A DNA stretch of 64,000 nt from Aurantiochytrium sp. KH105 (Eukaryota > Sar > Bigyra > Thraustochytrida > Thraustochytriidae). Below the pieces are notes generated by a model. That model was not told where the DNA came from. It made no database searches and was given only the letters and a program-made list of their open reading frames with translations. The DNA is taken from the NCBI GenBank assembly GCA_003116975.1, contig BGKB01000005.1, forward strand, positions 253,880 through 317,879. Reading direction: 5' to 3'. Positions 25,996 through 35,089 of the stretch are shown piece after piece (positions within the stretch are counted from its first letter, which is position 1; the number at the start of each line of letters is the position of its first letter). Position numbers and translations under genes: made by a program.

Positions 25996-28023
25996 ATGTT
26001 GCCGCGCGCGACGAGCTCGCTCGCAAGAGTAGCCGCGGCGACGCGGCACCATGGGAGCCGCGCTTGCGCCGCGGCGCTGTACACGACGAGCGCGACCTCG
26101 AGGAGCGCGAGGACGCCCGTGATCTCGTCGCGGCTGACGCAGCCTGTGCAGAGGACGGGAAAGCGGACGCTGGCGAGCGACGCGACCACGGAGAATGCCA
26201 GCCTGCCGCCGCTCGAGTACGAGGATGAGTTTCTGGGATCCATTCTGGCGTCGACAAAGCGCATCGCCATGATCGGCGCGAGCGGAAACTGGAAAAGACC
26301 CTCGTATTTTGCCATGAAGTACCTGCAAAAGAAGGGCTACGAAGTTATTCCCGTCAACCCGGGCATGGCGGGCAAGGAGATCCTCGGCGCAAAGTGTTAC
26401 GCCTCTCTGGCCGAAGTCCCTGGCCCAATCGACATGGTCGATATCTTTCGAAGCTCGGACGCCGCGCTCGAGGTAACAAAGGACGCAATCCAGCGCAAAG
26501 ATGAAAAGAACATTCGCGTTGTTTGGATGCAGCTTGGCGTGCGGAACGAGGAAGCTCGCGAGCTTTGCGAGGCCAACGGCGTCCAGGTCGTCATGGACCG
26601 TTGTCCCAAAATCGAATTCTCCCGCCTCTTTGGCGAGCTAGGCTGGCATGGATTTAATAGTGGTGTCATCAGCAGCAAGCGCAGACAGGTTGGACGCGCC
26701 CCCGGCGCTGGCAGCAGCCAGTCTGCGCCAACGTTCTCGGGTCTCGAAACACGCTGCATCCATTCCGGAACACCCCCCGACGCCAACACTGGAGCCCGCG
26801 CCTTTCCCATTTACCAAACGTCTGGATACGTCTTTGAGGACGTCGACGACGCCGCGAGCCTTTTCAACTTGCAGTCCTTTGGCAACATCTACGGACGTCT
26901 GAGCAACCCGACAGTGGCCGCCCTCGAGGAGCGCATTTGCACACTGGAAGGTGGACGCGGCGCCACCTGCACGGCATCTGGCCACGCGGCGCAGCTTGTC
27001 GCGCTATTTACGCTCATGGGTCCGGGAGACCACTTTGTGGCCTCCAAGAACCTTTACGGTGGATCTTTCAACCAGTTCAAGAAAATGCAGGAAAAGTTTG
27101 GCTGGACCTGCACGCACGTTGATGTCGATGATCCCAGCGCCGTGCGCGAGGCGCTCAGTCATCCTCGCTGCAAGCTTCTTTGGATAGAGAGTCTCGCAAA
27201 TCCTGGTGGCGTTATTTCTGATATCGAAATGCTTTCTGGCCTCACAAAGGAAGCCGGTGTCCCACTGGCTGTCGATAACACCATGGCCACCCCTGCGCTC
27301 TGCCAACCAGGTGCATTTGGCGCTGACCTGGTCGTGCACAGCACTACAAAGTTTCTCTCGGGCAACGGCACCTCGCTCGGTGGTTGCGTCGTTGACATGG
27401 GTTCCTTCGACTGGAGTTCCGTTCCCGCCGACAAGTTCCCGAGTCTCACGCAGCCCGAGCCTGGTTACCATGGCCTTACCTTTTGGGAAAGCTTTGGCGA
27501 CCTCGCGTTCACAACTCATGCTCACACCGTCGGTCTGCGCGACCTTGGTCCCACTATGGCACCCATGAATGCCTTTCTCACGCTACTTGGTACCGAAACC
27601 TTGGCGCTGCGCATGGATCGGCACGTTGAGAACGCCTCAAAGGTCGCTACTTTTCTTGAAGCGCAGCCCGAGGTGGCATGGGTCTCGTACGCAGGTCTCG
27701 AGTCCTCCTCCTACTACACGCGTGCGCAAAAGTATCTTCCTCGCGGAGCTGGCAGCGTTTTCACATTTGGTCTCAAGGGCGGATACAAGGCCGGCGTCGA
27801 CTTCGTAGAGAACCTCCATCTCGTCTCGCATGTAGCCAATCTTGGAGACTCTCGATCTCTGGCCCTTCATCCTGCTTCCACAACGCACCGACAGCTCAGT
27901 GACGAGCAGCGCACAGCCGCCGGCGCCGGGGATGATGTCATTCGTCTCAGCATTGGATTGGAGACGGCTGAAGACATTATCAGCGACATGAAGCATGCCT
28001 TTTCCAAGATTGTGCAAGTCTAA
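25996..28023 (+). CDS. Fusion: CoA-binding (YccU-like) domain + O-acetylhomoserine sulfhydrylase
   Basis: ATG 25996 gives 675 residues with an Arg/Ser/Ala presequence (MLPRATSSLARVAAATRHHG), probably mitochondrial. The 94 upstream in-frame codons cross the regulatory array and were rejected. Residues ~85-205 form a Rossmann CoA-binding domain (IAMIGASGNWKRPSYFAMKY, VDIFRSSDAALEV, VWMQLGV). Residues ~250-675 are a Cys/Met-metabolism PLP enzyme, with SNPTVAALEERICTLEGG, the cofactor Asp in PLAVDNTMATP and Schiff-base Lys452 in STTKFLSGNG. This subgroup makes homocysteine from O-acetylhomoserine and sulfide. The CoA domain might sense CoA or redox state or aid acetyl-group channelling; that is speculative. 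Enzyme call strong. Confidence 0.9.
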   Translation: MLPRATSSLARVAAATRHHGSRACAAALYTTSATSRSARTPVISSRLTQPVQRTGKRTLASDATTENASLPPLEYEDEFLGSILASTKRIAMIGASGNWKRPSYFAMKYLQKKGYEVIPVNPGMAGKEILGAKCYASLAEVPGPIDMVDIFRSSDAALEVTKDAIQRKDEKNIRVVWMQLGVRNEEARELCEANGVQVVMDRCPKIEFSRLFGELGWHGFNSGVISSKRRQVGRAPGAGSSQSAPTFSGLETRCIHSGTPPDANTGARAFPIYQTSGYVFEDVDDAASLFNLQSFGNIYGRLSNPTVAALEERICTLEGGRGATCTASGHAAQLVALFTLMGPGDHFVASKNLYGGSFNQFKKMQEKFGWTCTHVDVDDPSAVREALSHPRCKLLWIESLANPGGVISDIEMLSGLTKEAGVPLAVDNTMATPALCQPGAFGADLVVHSTTKFLSGNGTSLGGCVVDMGSFDWSSVPADKFPSLTQPEPGYHGLTFWESFGDLAFTTHAHTVGLRDLGPTMAPMNAFLTLLGTETLALRMDRHVENASKVATFLEAQPEVAWVSYAGLESSSYYTRAQKYLPRGAGSVFTFGLKGGYKAGVDFVENLHLVSHVANLGDSRSLALHPASTTHRQLSDEQRTAAGAGDDVIRLSIGLETAEDIISDMKHAFSKIVQV

Positions 28024-28403
28024 TTCCGTATTGTATTTTGGAGGGGAAACAAGAATGTGCTCTTCTAACTTTTATTGTGGTTCCCGGTGGTTCCTCAGAA
28101 TAAGTGTATTTTGTCTTGAAAGCAATGAAAACTGAAAAATGATTCCTTCGAAAAGGCCATGGGCGAATTGTCTGTAATGTAGACAGTCGGGATGATCGAC
28201 AGGAACGCCAATTCCTCAGTTCTGACTTCACCTGGATGTTTTGCCTAAAAACGATGCAATGCACGAATGCCGCATGTCTTACGGACAACTTCAAACATAC
28301 CGCATAAACGGTTCTGACAGGAAAATACGATTCTTAAGTTTACACGCACATACAAAATTGAGATGCCGATGATAGCGCAGCTCTGCAACAGTAAGGAAAG
28401 TGC
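28024..28403. other. Convergent intergenic region
   Basis: AT-richer sequence between two gene ends; no gene or repeat is seen. Confidence 0.5.
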
Positions 28404-31352
28404 TTAGTTGCAAATGCCGCTGGAGAACTTCATGAGCGCAAGTTGGACACCTGGGTTGCGGAGCAAAAAGTCTTTAAAGCCGAGAATGTCAATCTCAAAT
28501 ACGGTGGCATCCGTCTTGGCCTTAAGACTTCGCGTCTGCCTGTCCGTTTCGATGACTGCGTCCGAGGTCTCCTCCACATCGCCAAGCACGGCAACACGAA
28601 GCACATGCTCGGGAATGAAGAGACCACCCATGTGAAGCTCGACCATTCCGCGTTTTCGAATACCGCGACCACGAGGTAGCCCGCTGCCGCGATTGATTTT
28701 CTTCTTCAGGTTCGTTCCATCCATAGGCTGGAAAGTCGCCGCCGCGCTACCCTCATCGGCGTCACCATCCCCAGACTGTGTTGGCGCACCGTCTCCTTCG
28801 CCCACAGCTTCTGCTGCTGCTTCTGCGATTTCTGTGCGGCATGTCTCCCGTGAAGCAATCAAAGTCCCCAAGGAAACAATGAAGACATTCTTGCCAATGT
28901 CGCCGCAGCGGAGGAGCTCCTCGCCAGCGGTCAAACGTCGCGGGGTCTGCGTAAGGCTTTGAAGTTGCGTTTTTTGCGGAAAAGACAGATGGCACAAGAC
29001 TGGGTTCTTCTTGAGCGCGCCAGAGAAGCCTTGACTTCGCATCTTCTCGAGCGTGAGAAGGCGCTGACGCACGTCAGGGCACGCCCGAAGGAACTGATTA
29101 AAGGCGAACTTATTGAATTCGAGCACCGAGACATCGGTGATGGCTGTGAGGTGCATTTCTTCCGTCTCTCCAGTCATGGCAGATATCTCGCCAAAGTAGT
29201 CGCCCAGCTTGAGATACATTGGACTGCGGCGCTCGCGAGCCACCTTAAGCACGCCGCCTGCAACAATGAGAAAGACACCGCCCACGTGCCCGCGCAGCTC
29301 GAAGCCGGCCTTGTACGTTCGCCGCGAGGCCAACTGCAGAATCTGAATGCACTGGCCAATGTCTGCGTCGCGAAAAACGTCCGTCTTGGCGCACAGTTGC
29401 AAGGTGTGGATGGCCAAGTCCGTTTTGCGCGGCTTTTCGTGGATCACAATCGTATTTTCAAAGCCTGATTTTGCTTTGCGGAGTCCAGCCTTCTCCGCGG
29501 CATCGTCTGCGATGTGCACGGCGTAAAGGTTGGCCTTGACGCTTTCCGGCTGATTTTGCAGCGTGGAAGGCGGCGTGTGTGTTGGCGGCACACCGCACTC
29601 GTGCAAGACCACATCGCAGTCCCAAGGAAAGTTCATGAGAGCGCGTTTGCGCTCGGCGCTAATGATGCCGCGCTCTTCCAACATGTCAAAGCCCTCGTTG
29701 TCATTGAATGTGTCTGCAGAGTACGACAGCGTCTTGCCGCCGCAAGCTACCTTGAAGCCCACGCAAGGAAGTGCGTGCAAGGCGTAGAAAAAGTGAAAGA
29801 TGCCTCCCAAGAGATATGCGGGCTGCGCGATGGATACCTCGTGAAAGTCAAAGAGGTTTTTCAGGAAACTCGACTTGAGTCCAGAGACGGCAGAGTACTT
29901 TCGCAGAAAGTGCTCATAGATGGTCCGCGTGGTGACGAGCGTGGTGCGCCGCTCCTTGAGGATCTTTTGAAAGGTTCCGGCATCGTGGTCAGCGTGGCAG
30001 TGGGTAAGCACCACGTGCGTGACGAGGCGAGGTGAGACGCCGTTCATGGACAAGAAGGCGTCGCAATGCGGAGGAGGATCCACGGCAACACCATGTCCAT
30101 GCATCCAGATGATAAAGCCTGTCGTGGTCCCGCTCTTGTCAAATCCATGCGAGCTACCAAGCATAGTGACGCCGAACTGCGGCGGCACGAACGCCCCGGT
30201 GTTCATAAGACAATACACCTCATTATCCGGGTCGGAAATATTTGGAGCCTGAGGCTTGAGTTTGGGAACCGAGAAGGAGTCGTGCTGGTGGCCATTACAG
30301 TCGGAATCCTTGGTTTCTTCCTCCTCGCATTCCATTTCGGGTCCGATGATCTCCATGTCGCGCTCGAGAATGACAATCTCCTTGAACTGCTTCTCAAGCG
30401 CCTGGGGTGTCGGTACGTAGCTTGCCATCTCGTACGTGATTTTGGCCGTTTCGACCCCGTTTTCAAGCACCACATAATGCCCCTCGTGCGGGACGTCGAT
30501 GACGCGCAAGGAATACTCGCCGAGATGGGAACCCATGTGGGAGAGGTCTGCGACCCCTGCGTTGTCGAAACGTGTGAAGCGGATGAGCGTATCGCACGAG
30601 ATTTCGCGCCCGTTGCGTGGCTCTTTGAAATAGTCGATTTCCTTGCGCAGGTTGGGGCGCGCGGCAAAGGCTTCCTCATCAGGGAATTTGCCGTATTCGT
30701 CGTCCTGGTAGAGGAACTCGTCCGCGGGGCCTTCAAGGGTTTCTTTGAAAGCCGTGCGGAGGTCGTGCTCCTGGTCTTCTGTGACGAGAACGCCCACGTC
30801 CTTTTGCAGAATGAAAAAGTTGAAATAAGCTGGGAATTCAATTTCCGCAACATTCATGCCAAGCTCGAGATGAAAGCGCTCGTGCGGGACAACAAAGAGG
30901 CTTGGGACGTTGAGGCCCAGGGTCATGGCGTCTTTGATGGTGTCGGGAGGAATGCCAAACTGAATGGCACCCGCCAAGGTCTTTACGTAGACACCTCCTC
31001 GAGGCAGTCGGATCATTGTCTCTTTGAGAGCGTCAGAGTCCGGTTGCCTCGAGTTAAGAGCAGAGTGGATGCCACCGTGCGCCTGCGTGCTCAGCCGTGT
31101 GAAAGTGGTCGATGTGCTGACAGACTTTCGGTCGTTATCATCATCATCAGCCTCTGTGCCATCGAGCGTATTTCGCTGGGCGGAACTCGATGCGACTTCG
31201 ATTTGGCTGGAGGAAATGCAACCGATATCATTGCCTCCACGGAGTTTTCTGGTTTCTGTTTCGCTGATTTTCGTGCTACCATGCTCTGTGTTCCCTGCAA
31301 CGATGACAACGTCAGAGTCGATGGAGGCCGGAACGCTTCCTGCCGCGCCCAT
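28404..31352 (-). CDS. Cyclic-nucleotide phosphodiesterase of the metallo-beta-lactamase/CNBD type (Dictyostelium PdeD/PdeE-like)
   Basis: The 982-residue protein begins MGAAGSVP, a plausible N-myristoylation site. Residues ~105-340 form an unnamed conserved-looking module. The metallo-beta-lactamase fold spans ~375-640. Its HCHADHDAG metal motif is at 451-459, with further likely ligands in YSADTF (~546-551), LHECG (~584-588) and AVHIADDA (~611-618). Two cyclic-nucleotide-binding folds follow. One at ~658-770 has GEISAMTGETEE in the phosphate-binding cassette but no obvious conserved Arg. The second, ~795-975, is split by an acidic/Gly insertion. The same order (MBL plus two CNBDs) defines Dictyostelium GbpA/GbpB, class II cAMP/cGMP phosphodiesterases activated by cyclic nucleotide. 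Function inferred from architecture; membrane-anchored allosteric PDE likely. Confidence 0.8.
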   Translation of the reverse strand: MGAAGSVPASIDSDVVIVAGNTEHGSTKISETETRKLRGGNDIGCISSSQIEVASSSAQRNTLDGTEADDDDNDRKSVSTSTTFTRLSTQAHGGIHSALNSRQPDSDALKETMIRLPRGGVYVKTLAGAIQFGIPPDTIKDAMTLGLNVPSLFVVPHERFHLELGMNVAEIEFPAYFNFFILQKDVGVLVTEDQEHDLRTAFKETLEGPADEFLYQDDEYGKFPDEEAFAARPNLRKEIDYFKEPRNGREISCDTLIRFTRFDNAGVADLSHMGSHLGEYSLRVIDVPHEGHYVVLENGVETAKITYEMASYVPTPQALEKQFKEIVILERDMEIIGPEMECEEEETKDSDCNGHQHDSFSVPKLKPQAPNISDPDNEVYCLMNTGAFVPPQFGVTMLGSSHGFDKSGTTTGFIIWMHGHGVAVDPPPHCDAFLSMNGVSPRLVTHVVLTHCHADHDAGTFQKILKERRTTLVTTRTIYEHFLRKYSAVSGLKSSFLKNLFDFHEVSIAQPAYLLGGIFHFFYALHALPCVGFKVACGGKTLSYSADTFNDNEGFDMLEERGIISAERKRALMNFPWDCDVVLHECGVPPTHTPPSTLQNQPESVKANLYAVHIADDAAEKAGLRKAKSGFENTIVIHEKPRKTDLAIHTLQLCAKTDVFRDADIGQCIQILQLASRRTYKAGFELRGHVGGVFLIVAGGVLKVARERRSPMYLKLGDYFGEISAMTGETEEMHLTAITDVSVLEFNKFAFNQFLRACPDVRQRLLTLEKMRSQGFSGALKKNPVLCHLSFPQKTQLQSLTQTPRRLTAGEELLRCGDIGKNVFIVSLGTLIASRETCRTEIAEAAAEAVGEGDGAPTQSGDGDADEGSAAATFQPMDGTNLKKKINRGSGLPRGRGIRKRGMVELHMGGLFIPEHVLRVAVLGDVEETSDAVIETDRQTRSLKAKTDATVFEIDILGFKDFLLRNPGVQLALMKFSSGICN

Positions 31353-32924
31353 GGTGAGCGCGACGACGCAAAAAAGATGCTGGCGTGGAAGTTAACGCTG
31401 ATGCGAGACACGTCGAAGCTATCGGTGAACAGGTCTTTCTGCTTTCCTTTTGCTCGCGTCGCCTGGAGTTCTTGCTCTTGCTCTTGCTCTTGCGCACCGC
31501 CACTGGCGTGGTGTGACGATCAAGACAGGTCTAGGAACGGAATCGACCGAGACAGAGCAAGTTAGCTTGCTTGCACCTCGTGCTCTGACTTCGGCTGGCG
31601 GGCGCCCGCCCTCGCGCGTCGTGCGATCAAAGTTTGCACACGCACACACCTCTTGACGCGTTAACCCCCCTGCGAGCTCGCCTGCTCTTTCGCACTTTAA
31701 GCCGGTTCTGCTTCGCTTTCAGATTGCTTAGCTTTCGTTTGTTTCGCTTTCGAGAGCTTTGAGCCTGTGTCTTGCTTGCCTGATTGCCCTAAACCGCAGC
31801 TTTAGGCGAACGAGGGAATCGAGGCGCAATGACCCTGGATGATCTCGCATGAACGCACACAAATGCCGAACAGAGCGAACGGGTAGAGGAGAGGTATCCT
31901 CGGCTCTTTCAATCTCGGTTCGTTCAAGGCGTGAGCGCATGCGAGTGTACGCGCACTTTAAGATTAGCCAGCTCAACGCATTTACGCTTTTTGTTTTTCC
32001 AAACGAATTACTAACCCTGGTGTGGGTGACCACTCGCTTCACTATTTAGTCCAAACACTCAGAAATCGAAGGCGGAATAGGAAGAAGGTAGCTTCCCCGT
32101 CGCGTCCTCTCCCACCTAAAAATCGACTTCCTCGGGGCCCCGTCCTTTTCTCCACGGCCGGGGCGCCCATTCTTTGCGCTCAACAATAGCTCCGTCTATC
32201 CGTTGAGAACTTCTACAACCTTCAGAATCTCTGAAGCGCCGACAACGCCGATCTTCTATTGAAACATTCAGAACATCTGGAACGGATACTGTGGCTTTGG
32301 GGCCAAATACTGCACTTGCGGGTGCAAATACGTCCCTTGCGGGGCCGCCAATAGCCTACTTGCGGAGCCCGCATAGCCGACTTGCGGCCCGGCTTGGCGA
32401 CCACCGCCTGCGGCAGCCTAATCCTGATCCTCGGCCCGCCGCAGCGCAGCGCCCTCGGTCTCGGTCCGGCGCCGCTCGCGGCCTTGCGCGCGCGCCCCCG
32501 CTCCCCCTCTCCTCCCTGCCCCTCCCTCCCTCCCTCCCTCCCTCCCGGCCCGCTTCGCCGCGGAGCCGCGCGGGCGCGAGAGCCGAGGCGAGGAAGCCGG
32601 AGAAGCGCGGCGGCGGCGACGTCGAGAACGCGCCGCGCCACGCACCGCTGCGCCGCGACGACGCCCGAGCAGCTCTCTCTCCTCCTCTCTCTCTCTCTCT
32701 CCGCGCCCGCGCGCAGGCAGACCTCTTGGTGCTCCGCGCGCGCGTCGGTGCGTGCGCGAGAGGCCGAGCTCGGCAAGCGCGCCAGCTAGCTAGCCAGCAA
32801 GCGAGCTAGCAAGCAAGGAGCCCGGAGGCGTCGGCCGCCCGCTCGCTCGTCGCGTACAGCAGGAGCGAGAGCTGCGTAGCCCGGTTTTGGTGGCTGGCTT
32901 ACGTGCAGGGCAAGGGACGAGAAG
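31353..32924. other. Divergent upstream region, phosphodiesterase / MO25
   Basis: About 1.57 kb. The part near the phosphodiesterase is mid-GC without clear elements. From 32.28 kb it holds the GCAAGT-type array described separately, then a very C-rich stretch at 32.4-32.8 kb with ccct and ct runs. No gene is supported. Confidence 0.5.
32286..32385 (-). promoter_or_regulatory. Array of GCAAGT-N4-(A/T)AT elements upstream of MO25
   Basis: Read on the minus strand, sites occupy 32307-32319 (GCAAGTGCAGTAT), 32328-32340 (GCAAGGGACGTAT), 32351-32363 (GCAAGTAGGCTAT) and 32373-32385 (GCAAGTCGGCTAT). The steps are 21, 23 and 22 bp. A decayed copy may lie at 32286, 21 bp before the first. The array is ~540 bp before the MO25 ATG, in opposite orientation to the gene. 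Confidence 0.7.
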
Positions 32925-34253
32925 ATGGCGTTCATGTTCAAGAAGAAGAAGTCGCCTCAGCAGCTGACGAATCAGCTGGTCGAGGCGCTCCGCAGCGTGA
33001 GCATGGTGCTGACCCGGCCTCTGGAGCCTGGGAAGCTGCCACCGCTGTCGTCGAGCTGGAATGCGGCAACGATCTCGCAAGAGGACAACACGAACCTCGA
33101 GACCGTGGGCAAGCGCCTGGTGGAGGTGCGATCGATGATGTGCGGCACGACGGAAAATCAGCCCCGGCGGGAAGACAATCTTCAGCTCGCGACGAGCCTG
33201 CAGACGCAGGGCGTGCCTCTCACGCTGATCCAGAACCTTGGCGTCCTCCCCTTTGAGGCGCGCAATGATGCCGTACACATTCTCTCGTACATGATCCACG
33301 GAGATCTGGGCCAGTTTGCGACCAAGTACCTCCGCGCGCGCTCGCAGCAGGTGATTCGCCTTCTCGTAGACCTTTTCGCGGACTCTGGCGTGGCCCTGCA
33401 CTGTGGTTCGCTCCTGCGCGACTGTCTGCGGTACGAGTTTCTGGCAGCCGAGTTTTTTGAGCCGAGCTGCTGGGCCTTTGACAAGTTTTTCGACCAATAT
33501 CTTGTGTGCGAGTCGTTCGATATTAGCTCGGACGCCTTTGCCACTTTTCGCGATGTGCTCACCATTCCCAAGCTCAAGCCGGCCGTGTACAAGTTCCTCG
33601 TGGACAACTACGATCATTTTTTCGCAAAGTACAACAAGCTTCTCGTGTCGGATCAGTACGTGACGCAGCGCCAGAGTCTCAAGCTGCTGGGCGAGCTTCT
33701 TTTGGACCGCCAGAACTACAACGTCATGATGAACTACATTAGCGACCGCAACAATCTCAAGCTCATCATGACGCTGATGCGCGTCAAGAGTCCGGCCATT
33801 CAGATGGAGGCCTTTCACGTCTTTAAGGTATTTGTCGCCAATCCACGCAAGAGCGAACCCGTGGCGCAGATCTTGTCACGCAACAGGGACAAAATTATTT
33901 CTTACTTGGCGAACCTTAATGCGGACAATGCCGATCAGCAGTTCATTGAGGAGCGCAACCTTTTGACGGATACGCTCTCGCGCATGCCCGCGCCCGCACC
34001 AAAGGCTGCGGAAAAGCCCCCACCAGCGGCCGACGGCGCGGAGGCCGCGAACACCTCTTCCGAGGCCTCGGCGCCGGCAGCTCCTCCAGCTGCGACTCCG
34101 GACGCGCCACCACCCGCAGCGCAGGCGGATGCCGCCGAGTCATCAGCGCCGGCATCGGGCTCTGCCCCCAAGTCATCATCGACTTCCGCGGCAGAGTCTG
34201 AGTCTGCTGCAGAGCCTTCTGCTGTGGCAGCGGACCCGCCAAAGAACCCGTAA
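32925..34253 (+). CDS. MO25/CAB39 scaffold protein with C-terminal extension
   Basis: The 442-residue protein has residues 1-350 matching the MO25 (CAB39) helical-repeat family throughout. It starts MAFMFKKKKSPQQLTNQLVE and includes FFDQYLVCESFDISSDAFATF-type and VKSPAIQMEAFHVFKVFVANP blocks. MO25 binds the pseudokinase STRAD and activates LKB1 and other STE20/GCK kinases. Most MO25 proteins end near 340 residues. Here ~85 extra residues rich in Ala, Pro, Ser and Glu follow and are probably disordered. The ATG at 32925 matches the family N-terminus exactly, so the GC-rich leader is untranslated. Confidence 0.93.
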   Translation: MAFMFKKKKSPQQLTNQLVEALRSVSMVLTRPLEPGKLPPLSSSWNAATISQEDNTNLETVGKRLVEVRSMMCGTTENQPRREDNLQLATSLQTQGVPLTLIQNLGVLPFEARNDAVHILSYMIHGDLGQFATKYLRARSQQVIRLLVDLFADSGVALHCGSLLRDCLRYEFLAAEFFEPSCWAFDKFFDQYLVCESFDISSDAFATFRDVLTIPKLKPAVYKFLVDNYDHFFAKYNKLLVSDQYVTQRQSLKLLGELLLDRQNYNVMMNYISDRNNLKLIMTLMRVKSPAIQMEAFHVFKVFVANPRKSEPVAQILSRNRDKIISYLANLNADNADQQFIEERNLLTDTLSRMPAPAPKAAEKPPPAADGAEAANTSSEASAPAAPPAATPDAPPPAAQADAAESSAPASGSAPKSSSTSAAESESAAEPSAVAADPPKNP

Positions 34254-35089
34254 AATGACATGAAGACAAAGACTGGCCCGCGATTTTGATCTTTTCCTTT
34301 CTTTTTTGGTCCTCATTGATTCTCCAAGCTTGGTTTGAGTTGAGTTGCGTTGGATTGAAAACAAGGGAAAATTTGGGAAGAAGAAGTAGTAAAGAGCATC
34401 GTCTGCTGGCATACAATGCAGTGTCCTCGTCATTGCAAACGACCAACCTCATCTCATCACGAGCTTGCCGCAAATTCATTCTGATCATCTTATTTATCTA
34501 TATATGCGCATTCTTGTCTGGTCTACAAGTCGAGTCGAGTCGAGTCGATTCGTCGTCGTCGTCCTCCTCCTCCTCCTCGTCGGCGCACATGGTAGTATAC
34601 GTACGTACGTGCCCATGGCCTACCTATCTTTCTTCCGTCTCACATCGCGGAAGGTAAAAAGTGCTCGACACGAGCGAGGCACGCCGTTCGCGCCACCTCT
34701 TTCTCCTCATCCTCCCCCTAAATTTACCATCTGTGCCGATCTGTGCAATGCTGGCCTAGTTCAATCTGTTGCTGGTTGATATCAACCTGTGCACGCGCCG
34801 ATAGGTCATTCACTCCGACACTGTCTGTGATGTGGCTGGCGAGAAGTATGACTTTTTTTTTAGATGATTGATTGTGACTGCGATTACACACGGGGATAGA
34901 GAGAGAGAAAGAGCCCTACTAGGAAATAGCGGAGCGAGCACGCACGCGCATGATGAGCAACAGGAACAGCAGCAGACACCGAAGCAAAAGTTGGGCACGC
35001 GCGCGAGGCGGGCTCGTGCGGGTTCGTGCGGATCGCGAGCGCGGGGCGCGGGGCGAGATAGACGCGAGGGCGGCCGCAGAGGCCGCTTG
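34254..35089. other. Intergenic region between MO25 and NIPA genes
   Basis: Includes gagtc pentamers and a (cgt)n/(cct)n trinucleotide patch at about 34530-34582, and a tacgtacgtacg patch near 34600. The in-frame extension of the next gene up to 34868 begins at a TTG and is treated as leader. No gene is supported. Confidence 0.45.

Noticed and set aside
34868-35089. Possible 74-residue extension of the NIPA transporter
   Set aside because: Begins at a TTG and reads as Arg/Gly leader sequence; first ATG is 35090.
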